Source of the DNA: Phycisphaerae bacterium
Lineage (GTDB): Bacteria; Planctomycetota; Phycisphaerae; UBA1845
DNA: 64,000 nucleotides
Assembly (NCBI GenBank): GCA_029260015.1
Contig: JAJDEB010000034.1
Coordinates: forward strand, 62,001-126,000
Direction of reading: 5' to 3'
Each line of letters begins with the position of its first letter. Position 1 is the stretch's first letter. Positions 43,986-52,719 of this stretch are shown one piece after another. Position numbers and translations under genes: made by a program. The notes beneath the pieces are model-generated. The model was not told the DNA's origin, did not search any database, and saw nothing but the letters and a program-made list of their open reading frames with translations.

Positions 43986-44435
43986 ATGAGCAAGTCAGAA
44001 TCAAAACCAAGCACATCATCGGCTGGCGCTGTCGTCGCCAAAGCCCGCTTCGAGCGGATTCGCAAGGATCATGCACAGGAGTTGGCTGAGGATTATCTGG
44101 AGATGATTGACGACCTTACTTCCGCCAGCGGTGAGGCCCGCGCGGTTGATATCGCCGCCCAACTTGGCGTCAGCCATGTGACGGTGACCAAGACCGTTGC
44201 CCGTTTGAAGCGCGACGGACTGGTGACCTCACAACCGTATCGATCGATTTTCTTGACACCAAAAGGCAAACGTATTGCAGACAACGCACGCCGCCGCCAT
44301 CAAACGGTATTGCAGTTCCTCCTGGCGTTGGGTGTGCCAGCCGACTCTGCAGAGATCGACGCCGAAGGAATCGAACATCACATCAGCCCGGCGACCTTGC
44401 GGGCAATGCGCAAATACACCGATGAGAACAGCTAG
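43986..44435 (+). CDS. mntR: Manganese-responsive regulator MntR
   Basis: A 149-residue DtxR-family repressor of the proteobacterial MntR type. The helix-turn-helix reads 'VDIAAQLGVSHVTVTKTVA' and the wing 'LVTSQPYRSIFLTPKGKRI'. Metal ligands are visible in 'AEDYLEMIDDL' (Asp and Glu), His105 ('RRRHQTVLQFL') and 'DAEGIEHHIS' (Glu127, Glu130, His131). There is no SH3 domain. The ATG at 43986 has AGGA about 8 bases upstream; the longer frame from 43905 lacks support. It is divergent from the metal transporter and overlaps folK by four bases at the stops (CTAG shared). Confidence 0.92.
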   Translation: MSKSESKPSTSSAGAVVAKARFERIRKDHAQELAEDYLEMIDDLTSASGEARAVDIAAQLGVSHVTVTKTVARLKRDGLVTSQPYRSIFLTPKGKRIADNARRRHQTVLQFLLALGVPADSAEIDAEGIEHHISPATLRAMRKYTDENS

Positions 44436-45016
44436 TCGCAAAACGGTGCATTCTCTTTCATCACATCGCCGCACCACTGAAACGAATCGATCTTTTGGAC
44501 GAACGAGTCGCCTACTGATAATCGATCACGAAGTTCGCGAATGGTTTCGCCGATCACTGGATGGCGTAATTCAGGCGCCACCTCGGCCAGTGGTTCCAAC
44601 ACGAAACCTCGAGCGTGCAACCGTGGATGCGGTATGGTCAGATTCGCAGTGTCGCGGACAATCCCGCCGCATAAGAGCAGGTCGATGTCGATGATCCGCG
44701 GGCCATTGGTTTCTGCGCGGACGCGTCCCATTCGTCGCTCGACGTTTAGCAGATGTTCCAACAACGCTGGTGCATCCAATTCGGTAGCCACTCCGACAAC
44801 CGTGTTGTAGTAATTGGATTGACCCGGCGGCCCACCTACCGGTGAGGTTTCATACAAGTTGGCGGCTGAGCAAACCCTGATCACGCGGTCCTCAGAAAGT
44901 AACCGCACCGCAAGTCTGAGATTCTCTATTCGATCGCCCAGATTCGTGCCCAATCCGAGGTAGGCGCTTGGCAAGCGGCCCCCGGTTGATCGTCGCGTTT
45001 GATTATCGCGATTCAT
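44432..45016 (-). CDS. folK: 2-amino-4-hydroxy-6-hydroxymethyldihydropteridine pyrophosphokinase
   Basis: A 194-residue HPPK that transfers pyrophosphate from ATP to the pterin in folate synthesis. 'AYLGLGTNLGDRIENL', 'YETSPVGGPPGQSNYYNTVV', 'GPRIIDIDLLL' with its two catalytic Asp residues, and 'IPHPRLHARGFVLEPLAEVA' are all present. The last ~25 residues are an extra tail. No folB or folP is next to it. The start overlaps the end of the PDZ-like gene by 14 bp, so it is probably the last gene of the sigma/anti-sigma unit. Confidence 0.95.
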   Translation of the reverse strand: MNRDNQTRRSTGGRLPSAYLGLGTNLGDRIENLRLAVRLLSEDRVIRVCSAANLYETSPVGGPPGQSNYYNTVVGVATELDAPALLEHLLNVERRMGRVRAETNGPRIIDIDLLLCGGIVRDTANLTIPHPRLHARGFVLEPLAEVAPELRHPVIGETIRELRDRLSVGDSFVQKIDSFQWCGDVMKENAPFCD

Positions 45017-47066
45017 TGCGATCAGCTTCCTGAGCCTTGGATCGCAATCCCTCGCGATCTAATTCAATGGCGAGACGCGTCACCGCGATTCCTTTGGCAG
45101 GTCGATCCTTAATGTATAGGGCGATCGTCGAATTGAGAAACATGGACTGAAACGGTTCGGCGCCGGTCAGCAACGTGTTGATCCGCGATGTTGCAGGTGA
45201 TGTATCATTCGGCGGCTGCGGAATCAGAATGTCAAGCACACTATCACTTCGGAGCACGCGTAAGGTCATCGGAGCTTCAACTGGAGCCATCAGGTTCTTC
45301 AAGTGTTGATTCGGGTTTTCAAAGTCCAGAAGAATCGCGTTACAGGCAAGAATCCTGTCGCCCGAAAGCAATCGGTTGGCGGCGACGCCATTTGAATCGA
45401 CATTGACGACGACCACTTGCCCGGGAAGCAATTCAGTTTGAAACTCGATTCCCCATCGTGAACCGTAAGGCTTTGGAGTGGTTCGCGTTTGAAGCTGACT
45501 CTCCCAAAACTGCAATATGCCGTGAAGAAATGACGGCTGAACAATGACCAGATCGGTTGCCCTTCCGACGCGCTGCGTGTGTGCATGAATAGGCAGTACA
45601 TCTTCTAGCCGTGGCGACTTGCCGAGACTTGCCTCGATGATTTCCTGGGCATGATCCGGCGACGTCGAAACCACAAACCAACCATCAATCGCCGCATACG
45701 AAGGTGCCAACTCTTCCGCGATGAGCGCGCCGATAGTGTCTCCCTTGGGTGCGGGTGGTCTTGCGGGCAGCGCAATCGTATGAACCTTTGGTGGATCAGG
45801 TTCGGCAGAATCACCGTTGGTCGTTTCGGTCGGCTGCTTGGATTCATTTGAGTTGCCGACGTACTTGTTAATCGCGGCGACGATCGCCTGACTGTCAACG
45901 GATTCCACCATGATCGCAGCACGAGGGCGAAGGTACTTGTCAGCGAAGTCTGCACCAATGATCACCGTGCAACGCGGACCCAGATTGGCAACAATGTCCT
46001 CATGGATGTCAGACTGGCCGCCCTCACCAAACACGCCGATCATCTTGAGCACATCAACAATCTTGGGGTCCATCTTGGGATCACTAAGAAAATCCCTCCA
46101 CTTGATAGACGTAGACCAACTGGCCAGCGTTGTTTGCGGCAATTGACGAACCTGTTGGAATTTTACGCGGGGCCGATAGTCTGTCGCGCCGTTTGAATTG
46201 AGCGGACCGACATGCGTCACTTCGAGGACGTTCTGCTGCCCCTGTAGCCCGACGGCATTGCTGGATGATGATGCCCACAGTGGCGAAACGACAGTTCCGG
46301 CTGACTTTGCGGCAGTTGCTTCCAAGGCTTGATCATGCCAGTACAGGCACGCCTTGCAACCCGGAGGCAACCCGGAAACGCACGTTCGGAATTGCGCATT
46401 AGATGCCAGCGGGGCATCGTTGCCACCGGCGAGCAGTTTGGCACTGCGGCGGAAAACTGATTTGTCATCCGACCGCTGCGAAAGAATCAGAATCCTGCGC
46501 GTTGCAGCCACCCACAAACCGCTGGGTGTTTGAAAGATATTGACGTCGTTGTCCTTTTCTTGCTTCTTGACGCGGCCCTTACCGGTCACCAAAGGCAACA
46601 GACGCTTGTTGTATTCGTCGATGATGATCACACCGTCTTCGAGGTGATTCCAATCGGGCGCAGCGATCGCCAGTCTTTCTTTGAGCAACTCGCGAAGCGC
46701 CGCGTTGGAATCGAGTCCGAGCGCTTCGGTCAGCATTGCCTTCCAACCAACCGGGTTTCCCCCGCTGAGTTTCAGCATCAACTGGAGAATGCCGTCATCG
46801 TCGGTGTCGAGTTCGGTGGCAAGTATGCGGTCGGAGAATACGAATAGTCCCGCATCGGCTGGAACGTATTGTGCGATCCTGGGGATTCGGAAACGCGGAG
46901 GATCGCTGGCAAATACAGACGGCGCGACCCACAAAAAAGCAGCGGCGATCACCAGGATAACTGCGTGAACGCGCCGCTGCTTGGTTTCTAATTGAATGCT
47001 TTGGGACCCGTTGAACTTACAACTCTTCCGCAGGCCGCTCGTCCGTTCCGGAATCGCCGGAACCAT
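45003..47066 (-). CDS. Secreted or periplasmic protein with a PDZ-like domain
   Basis: About 687 residues, not a family I recognise. A signal helix ('HAVILVIAAAFLWVAPSVFA') leads into a long extracytoplasmic region that opens 'YVPADAGLFVFSD', like planctomycete proteins that test cytosol-free dimer folds (DUF3352-like). Near residues 545-620 'LLPGQVVVVNVDSNGVAAN' and 'LLSGDRILACNAILLDFENP' resemble a PDZ fold. The start is unclear: the frame is open into the anti-sigma gene, and an ATG at 47066 (used here) or a non-ATG codon just after the anti-sigma stop are both possible. It is co-oriented with the ECF sigma and anti-sigma genes. Confidence 0.6.
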   Translation of the reverse strand: MVPAIPERTSGLRKSCKFNGSQSIQLETKQRRVHAVILVIAAAFLWVAPSVFASDPPRFRIPRIAQYVPADAGLFVFSDRILATELDTDDDGILQLMLKLSGGNPVGWKAMLTEALGLDSNAALRELLKERLAIAAPDWNHLEDGVIIIDEYNKRLLPLVTGKGRVKKQEKDNDVNIFQTPSGLWVAATRRILILSQRSDDKSVFRRSAKLLAGGNDAPLASNAQFRTCVSGLPPGCKACLYWHDQALEATAAKSAGTVVSPLWASSSSNAVGLQGQQNVLEVTHVGPLNSNGATDYRPRVKFQQVRQLPQTTLASWSTSIKWRDFLSDPKMDPKIVDVLKMIGVFGEGGQSDIHEDIVANLGPRCTVIIGADFADKYLRPRAAIMVESVDSQAIVAAINKYVGNSNESKQPTETTNGDSAEPDPPKVHTIALPARPPAPKGDTIGALIAEELAPSYAAIDGWFVVSTSPDHAQEIIEASLGKSPRLEDVLPIHAHTQRVGRATDLVIVQPSFLHGILQFWESQLQTRTTPKPYGSRWGIEFQTELLPGQVVVVNVDSNGVAANRLLSGDRILACNAILLDFENPNQHLKNLMAPVEAPMTLRVLRSDSVLDILIPQPPNDTSPATSRINTLLTGAEPFQSMFLNSTIALYIKDRPAKGIAVTRLAIELDREGLRSKAQEADRNESR

Positions 47067-47739
47067 TGTCTTGACGTTGCATTGCTTCATTCTGCGACCC
47101 GGAATGACTTTCAGAAACAGCACCACCATCGGTATCAGTCGCGTTCGAATTCGCACCGGTTGGTACAGAACCTATCAGTTCTTTTATCGCATCCTCGCTG
47201 TAGTCTTGCAATAGTGAAGCACCGTCGCGCGTGTCGTTGATGATTTTATTGCTCCTTGAACGCAGCAAATCGGCTTTCCTTTTCAGGTCAGCGTTATTGG
47301 GATCGAATTTCAGCGCTTCAAGCACATGCTCAAGGAGTTCTTCGCTCGATTTGACTTCATCTTGGACACCGAGAACACGGGGGCCATCGTTTGCCGGATC
47401 CGCTGGTTCGGATGTTTCGTCGCCATTGAGCCAGACGAACAAAATAAGGCACGCGGCCATCGCTGCAGGCAAGCCCACCCAAAGCGCCCGTGAAAACCTC
47501 AACGGACGACGGGCCGGTTTTTCAGTCGCACACTCGACCAATCGTTCGGTGAATTCATCACTCAGCAACGGGGTTTCGCTATCGGTCGCGATCACATGGC
47601 CAGTCACTTCCAACAGCGCCAACTCGCGTCGGCACCGACCGCACGCCAATTGATGGGCTCCGAATTCCGTCGCCAACGACCCACTCAGTGACTTATCCAA
47701 ATAAGCGTCGAAAAGATTTTGTGATTGTTCGCAGTTCAT
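47017..47739 (-). CDS. Membrane zinc-finger anti-sigma factor
   Basis: A 240-residue protein. The N-terminal anti-sigma domain has Cys3 and the motif His29-x3-Cys33-x2-Cys36 ('HQLACGRC') of ZAS-type anti-sigma factors. A single membrane helix lies at about 85-104, and the extracytoplasmic part ends in a Ser/Asn/Asp/Gly-rich tail of ~45 residues. It follows the ECF sigma gene by 106 bp and is expected to hold that sigma inactive at the membrane. A TPR-like helical stretch ('LLEHVLEALKFDPNNADLKR') lies in the outer part. Confidence 0.85.
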   Translation of the reverse strand: MNCEQSQNLFDAYLDKSLSGSLATEFGAHQLACGRCRRELALLEVTGHVIATDSETPLLSDEFTERLVECATEKPARRPLRFSRALWVGLPAAMAACLILFVWLNGDETSEPADPANDGPRVLGVQDEVKSSEELLEHVLEALKFDPNNADLKRKADLLRSRSNKIINDTRDGASLLQDYSEDAIKELIGSVPTGANSNATDTDGGAVSESHSGSQNEAMQRQDNGSGDSGTDERPAEEL

Positions 47740-47845
47740 CTGTTGCTTGAACTCCAGGCCCTATAAGGCCAACTTAGTATCAACGAGGCCAGAAACGACA
47801 ATTCGCTTTGAAGCGTAGCCGCTTAGTCTGCCTTCTCTACCTCTT

Positions 47846-48478
47846 TTAACCCGCTAACTCGCCCAGGATGCGGTGCGATCCAGACATTTCTTCAAGAGCG
47901 GGAGATAACATTTCCTTTAGCTTGGCCCGTGCACGATGCAGGTGGCTCTTGACCGTTGCAACCGGCGTCTCCAGTATTGTTGCGATTTCCTGACAACCCA
48001 TTTGTTGTTTGTAAAACAACAAGACGGTGGCCCGTTGTGGCGGAGTCAGTTGTTCTACCGAATCCCAGATGATCTCTTTAAGGCGATTGGCTTCTTCGGT
48101 CGCCGCCAACTCGTGTTCCGGCTCAGGTTCGGATGACGCGTAACGCGTCCAATCCATCTCACCAGAGACCGCCCGCTTCTTCCGCAAGGTGTTCAACGTT
48201 ACGCGATAGGCGATCGTGAACAGCCATGTGCTGAATCGATAGTCCGGGTTGAAAGAATCAATCGCCCCGAACGCTTTCAAGAATGCATCCTGGCAGATTT
48301 CCTCGGCGTCATGGTGGTTGCGATGCATCCGCCAGACGAACGCGAAGAGTCGCTGCTTGTGGGCGTCGATCAAGGCGCGCATGGCGGCTGCATCCTGGCG
48401 CTTTGCCTTTTGCACCAGGCGCAACTCCTCCGATCGATCCAAGGGGGCCGACCCTTCCTGCGATTTTTTCACATCCAT
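47846..48478 (-). CDS. ECF-type RNA polymerase sigma factor
   Basis: A 210-residue sigma-70 factor with region 2 ('LFAFVWRMHRNHHDAEEICQ', 'DAFLKAFGAIDSF', 'FSTWLFTIAYRVTLNTLRKK') and region 4 ('LTPPQRATVLLFYKQQMGCQ', 'VATVKSHLHRARAKLKEML') and no region 3, which defines the ECF class. The acidic linker 'SSEPEPEHELAATEE' is typical. The target promoters are unknown. GGGTGAT lies just before the ATG. The anti-sigma, PDZ-like and folK genes follow in the same direction. Confidence 0.94.
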   Translation of the reverse strand: MDVKKSQEGSAPLDRSEELRLVQKAKRQDAAAMRALIDAHKQRLFAFVWRMHRNHHDAEEICQDAFLKAFGAIDSFNPDYRFSTWLFTIAYRVTLNTLRKKRAVSGEMDWTRYASSEPEPEHELAATEEANRLKEIIWDSVEQLTPPQRATVLLFYKQQMGCQEIATILETPVATVKSHLHRARAKLKEMLSPALEEMSGSHRILGELAG

Positions 48479-48533
48479 ATCACCCTGCCCGCCATACCAC
48501 CTTGCCCGTTTGTACCCGAAAGATTCCGATCCG

Positions 48534-48561
48534 TTGCGATCCGCGTCTTCCGTCCTAGAAT
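48534..48561 (+). promoter_or_regulatory. Promoter candidate for smpB-tag-nfi
   Basis: TTGCGA (48534-48539) and TAGAAT (48556-48561) with a 16-base spacer, in the 192-bp divergent gap between the ECF sigma gene and smpB. The leader would be about 100 bases. Confidence 0.45.
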
Positions 48562-48670
48562 GTTCTGCTCACTGGGACATTGTAGAACCCCATTGTGTCT
48601 TGGGCAGTTTGAAGGTCATTCTGTCATTGGGGATCACATTTTGCCCTAAGGATAGTTTCGGCAAAGACTT

Positions 48671-49135
48671 ATGTCCAAGAACAGCAAATCAGAATCGCCC
48701 TCCATCCGCAATAAGAAAGCTTCCCATAAATTCGAAATTCTCGAAAAAATCGAATGTGGGCTGATATTGAGGGGTACGGAGGTCAAGAGTTTGCGTCAAG
48801 GAGGGGCTTCGCTGGACGAGGCTTATGCCCGAATCGACGGTCATGAAGTTTGGCTGATCGGAGCCAATATCCCACCGTACAAGCATGGCAACGTGATGAA
48901 TCACGAACCCAAGCGGCCCCGCAAAGCCCTCCTGCACAAGCGCGAAATTCTCAAGCTTCTGCCCAAGGTTCAGCAAAGTGGTCAAACCTTGGTTCCACTG
49001 CGGATTTATTTCAACGATCGCGGTTTGTGCAAACTGACGCTGGCGTTGGCGCGCGGCAAGACCCATAGCGACAAACGACAGGATCTCAAGAAGAAGGACC
49101 AGATGCGCGAGATCAAGCGGGCGATGCGACGATAG
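48671..49135 (+). CDS. smpB: SsrA-binding protein
   Basis: A 154-residue RNA-binding protein that brings tmRNA to stalled ribosomes. 'GLILRGTEVKSLRQGGASL', 'DEAYARIDGHEVWLIGANI', 'LLHKREILKLL' and the basic C-terminal tail 'DKRQDLKKKDQMREIKRAM' are the SmpB signature. Length is typical. The ssrA gene itself is not recognised in this window. It is first in a plus-strand group followed 23 bp later by tag. Confidence 0.97.
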   Translation: MSKNSKSESPSIRNKKASHKFEILEKIECGLILRGTEVKSLRQGGASLDEAYARIDGHEVWLIGANIPPYKHGNVMNHEPKRPRKALLHKREILKLLPKVQQSGQTLVPLRIYFNDRGLCKLTLALARGKTHSDKRQDLKKKDQMREIKRAMRR

Positions 49136-49158
49136 CCCTGCGATTGAAGGAATTCCCG

Positions 49159-49758
49159 ATGGGCAAAACGAAAGTTGCAACGAAGGTCAGGTGTGCGTGG
49201 GCAACCAATGAGTTGGCCGTCGAATACCACGATTGTGAATGGGGAGTGCCCGTTCATGATGACCGCTCGCTGTTCGAGTTTCTGATTCTCGAAGGTGCCC
49301 AAGCCGGGCTCAGTTGGGACACGATCCTCAAGAAGCGCCCGCACTATCGCAAAGTCTTCGACCGGTTCAACGTTAAAAAAATCGCCAAGTACGATGAAAA
49401 GAAAATCAAAGCGCTGCTTGCTGACCCGGGCATCGTACGCAACCGACTAAAGGTCAATTCAACGGTCAGCAATGCGCAGGCGTTCCTGAAGGTACAGAAA
49501 GAATTCGGAACTTTCGACGCGTACCTTTGGGATTTCGTAGGCGGCAAGCCCATTCAAAACAAGCGGCGGAGCATGAAAGACGTGCCCGCAACATCTGCGG
49601 AGTCGGATGCGATGAGTCGTGACCTCAAGCGGCGCGGATTTGGTTTTGTCGGTTCGACGATCTGTTACGCTTTGATGCAAGCCGTCGGCATGGTCAACGA
49701 TCACACAACCGACTGCTTTCGATTTAAGCAACTCGGCGGCAAGCCAATCAAGCGATGA
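49159..49758 (+). CDS. tag: DNA-3-methyladenine glycosylase I
   Basis: A 199-residue enzyme excising 3-methyladenine from alkylated DNA. 'RCAWATNELAVEYHDCEWGV', 'FLILEGAQAGLSWDTILKKR' with the catalytic Glu, and 'FGFVGSTICYALMQAVGMVN' are diagnostic. The zinc ligands are expected at the N-terminal Cys and His and at the His and Cys of 'NDHTTDCFRF'. ATG 49159 has AAGGA 8 bases upstream and was preferred to a TTG five codons earlier. Its stop overlaps the nfi ATG by 4 bp. Confidence 0.95.
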   Translation: MGKTKVATKVRCAWATNELAVEYHDCEWGVPVHDDRSLFEFLILEGAQAGLSWDTILKKRPHYRKVFDRFNVKKIAKYDEKKIKALLADPGIVRNRLKVNSTVSNAQAFLKVQKEFGTFDAYLWDFVGGKPIQNKRRSMKDVPATSAESDAMSRDLKRRGFGFVGSTICYALMQAVGMVNDHTTDCFRFKQLGGKPIKR

Positions 49759-50447
49759 AATTCAGACCAACACCCCACCGCTGGTCACTTTCGCCCAAGC
49801 AAGCAATTCGGGTTCAATCGCAACTTGCCGCCAAAATCATCGTTCGCAAACCCAGCAAGTCTTTGCGGTATATTGCAGGAGTCGATCTTGCCTTTACTCC
49901 GGGCATGACACACTGTGTCGCAGCCGCTGTCATTTGGGATCGTCAACAGAAAAATGTCGCAGAGTCAACTTACGCCAAGCGGGCTGTCCGCTTTCCATAC
50001 ATCCCCGGCTTACTCTCCTTTCGCGAGGCACCGGCAGTGTTAGCCGCTTTGCGTAAACTTCGCCATCGCGTCGACGCTATCATGTGCGATGGACACGGGC
50101 TCGCCCATCCGCGGCGCTTCGGAATTGCTTGCCATGTCGGATACATTTGCAACGTCCCTGCAATCGGATGTGGCAAGAGTCGTTTGATCGGTGAGCATGA
50201 AGAACCCGCAATGCGTCGCGGTTCGTCACGCATTCTGAGAGTTGGAGATGAAAAAATTGGGATCGTGCTGCGTACGCGCGACAACGTCAAGCCGGTCTAC
50301 ATCAGCGTTGGTCATCTGATTGATCTGGAGTCGGCCCGACGGGTTTCACTCGATTGCGCCTGTGGTTTTCGCCTGCCCGAACCCACCCGACAGGCCGACA
50401 TTCTCGTTGCAGAATTGACGCGAGCGGATGCTGACGGTACCAATTAA
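49755..50447 (+). CDS. nfi: Endonuclease V (deoxyinosine 3'-endonuclease)
   Basis: A 230-residue nuclease that cuts one base 3' of deoxyinosine. The catalytic acids are in 'IAGVDLAF' (Asp), 'YIPGLLSFREAP' (Glu) and 'IMCDGHGLAHPRRFG' (Asp), the three core motifs of the family. Length is normal. The ATGA overlap with tag implies coupled translation, giving a small base-damage repair pair. Confidence 0.94.
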   Translation: MKFRPTPHRWSLSPKQAIRVQSQLAAKIIVRKPSKSLRYIAGVDLAFTPGMTHCVAAAVIWDRQQKNVAESTYAKRAVRFPYIPGLLSFREAPAVLAALRKLRHRVDAIMCDGHGLAHPRRFGIACHVGYICNVPAIGCGKSRLIGEHEEPAMRRGSSRILRVGDEKIGIVLRTRDNVKPVYISVGHLIDLESARRVSLDCACGFRLPEPTRQADILVAELTRADADGTN

Positions 50448-50483
50448 TTGGATACTGGATTGGACGCATTTGGAGGGCTCTCC

Positions 50484-50882
50484 ATGATTTCGGCACGCAA
50501 GAATTTCTTCGTCGGATTGGTCGCATTGGCGATTGTTGGTACTGGCTGCGCGCAGTCGAAAAAATCCGATTGGAGCGGAACTTGGAATTCCGAAGGTCGT
50601 GGGCCTGGCGGTAAACTTGAATGCGTTGTTGAGCCCGTCGATAGCGAATTATGGAAAGCAACCTTTACGGGTTACTGCAATCGCGAGTTCGCCTACAAAG
50701 TCAACATGGACGGTCGCAAGAAAAAGAAGCTGATTTTCTTTCAAGGTCAAGCCGATTTGGGGGAAGCAGACGGGGGTGTCTATACATGGACCGGGCAAAT
50801 CAGCGGTGATACGTTTGTCGGGTATTACTCAGGAGCCAAGGGCAAGAAGGCCGGTAACTTCTTGATGAGCCGCAAGAATTAG
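50484..50882 (+). CDS. Small lipoprotein of unknown function
   Basis: A 132-residue protein with a lipoprotein signal: 'FFVGLVALAIVGTGC' ends in the lipobox cysteine. The rest, from 'SDWSGTWNSEGRGPGGKLEC' to the C-terminus, looks like a single beta-rich domain with alternating glycines ('YTWTGQISGDTFVGYY') and I do not recognise a family. GGAGGG lies 6 bases before the ATG, which fixes the start. It follows nfi by 36 bp. Its TAG stop is the first three bases of repeat copy C, so the repeat may have trimmed or replaced its original end. Confidence 0.7.
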   Translation: MISARKNFFVGLVALAIVGTGCAQSKKSDWSGTWNSEGRGPGGKLECVVEPVDSELWKATFTGYCNREFAYKVNMDGRKKKKLIFFQGQADLGEADGGVYTWTGQISGDTFVGYYSGAKGKKAGNFLMSRKN

Positions 50883-51010
50883 TGCAGGCCCACGCGTCAT
50901 CTTGTGGGTCGCGTTCCACTGTCATTCCCGCGGAAGCGGGAATCCAAGCCCCGCGCGGTACACATCGCTCGTTCTGGACTCCCGCGTGCGCGGGAGTGAC
51001 AAATCCACTA
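50880..51010 (+). repeat. Palindromic TA-bounded interspersed element, copy C
   Basis: Same orientation as copy A, 131 bp from TAGTG to CACTA, with hairpins ATTCCCGC-ggaa-GCGGGAAT and ACTCCCGC-gtgc-GCGGGAGT. It lies between the convergent lipoprotein and MBL hydrolase genes, and its first bases form the lipoprotein stop codon. Confidence 0.85.
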
Positions 51011-51041
51011 AACGGGAATCATCGAACGTGCCTAGTGCGAA

Positions 51042-51803
51042 TCAAATCGTTCGCAAACAAGACACGCATTCCCTCGATGACACATCCAATGGGAATGACT
51101 TTCCAACCGTGTGGCGATGCGTTTCAAGCGCAATATCTGGCGTGTTGTTTTGACCGCTCAGGTGCGAGAGTGCGATCCATTGATGACGCTTGGTGGCAAC
51201 GCGTCGCAAGACGTCAGCCGCCTCGCAGTTCGACAGGTGTCCGCCCTTCCCGCTAATCCGCGCCTTTAGAAACGCAGGGTACTGGCCCAACTCGAGCATA
51301 TCCACGTCATAATTGCTTTCGAGATACGCAGCGTCTACTGACTCCAACAGGTCGCCAAGTTTCTCAAACGCGTAACCCAGGTCAGTGAGAATGGCCAATC
51401 GCTTCCCATCGTGCTCGACGATGAACACCACGCCATCGACGGCATCGTGCGGCGTCGAAAACGTGTGGACTTTCGTCGCGCCGAACTCAAGCGTATCACC
51501 AGCGAAGTAATGACGAACGTCGTCGATTTTGCCAAGATTAGATTGCATCGCGTAGTGCGTGGGCCGGGTCACGTAGACGGGCAGGTCAAACTTACGATGA
51601 AAGACTCCGGCACATCGGATGTGGTCGCTGTGTTCATGGGAAATCAACAAGGCGTCCACATCGTGGGGAGATCGACCATGCTCGGCCATCCGCTGTTGAA
51701 GCTGCCGCCCGCTGACTCCGGCATCGAAAAGCAATCGAGCGTCGTCGGTTTCGACGTAGATGCAGTTGCCGTTTGACCCGGATTGGACGGAGAAAGTAAC
51801 CAT
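51042..51803 (-). CDS. Metallo-beta-lactamase fold hydrolase (YycJ/WalJ-like)
   Basis: A 253-residue MBL-fold protein with the metal motif 'ISHEHSDHI', a further His in 'FSTPHDAVDG', Asp in 'AILTDLGY' and a C-terminal His in 'ALSHLSGQNNTP'. The opening 'SGSNGNCIYVETDDARLLFD' and the 'ESNYDVDML' block are those of the YycJ/WalJ group, thought to act as nucleases or exonucleases in DNA metabolism. The exact substrate is not established here. It stands alone, convergent with the lipoprotein gene across repeat C. Confidence 0.88.
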   Translation of the reverse strand: MVTFSVQSGSNGNCIYVETDDARLLFDAGVSGRQLQQRMAEHGRSPHDVDALLISHEHSDHIRCAGVFHRKFDLPVYVTRPTHYAMQSNLGKIDDVRHYFAGDTLEFGATKVHTFSTPHDAVDGVVFIVEHDGKRLAILTDLGYAFEKLGDLLESVDAAYLESNYDVDMLELGQYPAFLKARISGKGGHLSNCEAADVLRRVATKRHQWIALSHLSGQNNTPDIALETHRHTVGKSFPLDVSSRECVSCLRTI

Positions 51804-51915
51804 GCGATGCGATCAGCTCAAAATCATTCGGATTCAATTGCAGCGAAAACGTTTAGCAGCACGGACAATGTTCGATCTATTGACCCGATGCCGCGTGTTA
51901 GCCTAACCTCCGACC

Positions 51916-52719
51916 ATGGACGTTGGAAGGCTAAATCCTGGGCAGGTCACCGAGAGGCTTTCGACCACGCGCATTCGCCGATCGATTGTTGTGCTTGATG
52001 AGGTCGACAGCACCAATCGACATGTTCTAGAAATGCCGGCCGGCTCGCTCGATGGTGTGGTGGTTATCGCCGAAAAGCAGACGCAGGGTCGTGGCCGTCG
52101 AGGCAATCATTGGCAATGTCCCGCAGGCGCCGGGTTGTTGTGTACGGTTGGACTGGCTGACAAGGATGGTTGTGTTGACGCTAACCTGCTTTCATTGGTC
52201 GTTCCCATCGCGCTGACCGAGGGCATTTTTGACGCGACCGGATTGCGCTGCGAGATAAAATGGCCCAACGATATCATGCATCGTGGGCTCAAGCTGGCTG
52301 GGATATTGATCGAGGCGCAGACCTCCGGTCGAAAATCGATTCGGTACGCGATCGGGTTTGGAATCAACTGTCTTCAGCATCGCGGGCATTTTGATGAATC
52401 GATTCGCGATCGGGCTACATCTCTGGACATTGAATCAGACTCGCCCGTCCATCGCGAGGCAGTTCTTACTGCTGTGTTAAACGCACTCGACAAAAGAATG
52501 CAGCAATCTAAGCAATGGACGGCAGATAGCATCTGCGCGGAATGGCGCAGCTTGGCGGCAGGGCTCGGTGGACGGTGCGTGATTCAGGAAAACGGGCGAA
52601 CGATCTCGGGAAATCTGATCGACATCGACCCGACGGCGGCGATCATCGTACAGTTGGATGAGGGCGGAAGACGGTTGTTCAGCGCGGTCAACACGACGGT
52701 ATTGAGCCTGAATATTTAG
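51916..52719 (+). CDS. birA: Biotin--[acetyl-CoA-carboxylase] ligase
   Basis: A 267-residue biotin protein ligase that activates biotin with ATP and attaches it to carrier proteins such as AccB. 'LDEVDSTNRHVLEM', the adenylate loop 'GRGRRGNHW' and 'KWPNDIMHRGLKLAGILIE' are present, followed by a C-terminal SH3-like part. The N-terminal winged helix of regulatory BirA is missing, so this is the monofunctional type. Confidence 0.94.
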   Translation: MDVGRLNPGQVTERLSTTRIRRSIVVLDEVDSTNRHVLEMPAGSLDGVVVIAEKQTQGRGRRGNHWQCPAGAGLLCTVGLADKDGCVDANLLSLVVPIALTEGIFDATGLRCEIKWPNDIMHRGLKLAGILIEAQTSGRKSIRYAIGFGINCLQHRGHFDESIRDRATSLDIESDSPVHREAVLTAVLNALDKRMQQSKQWTADSICAEWRSLAAGLGGRCVIQENGRTISGNLIDIDPTAAIIVQLDEGGRRLFSAVNTTVLSLNI

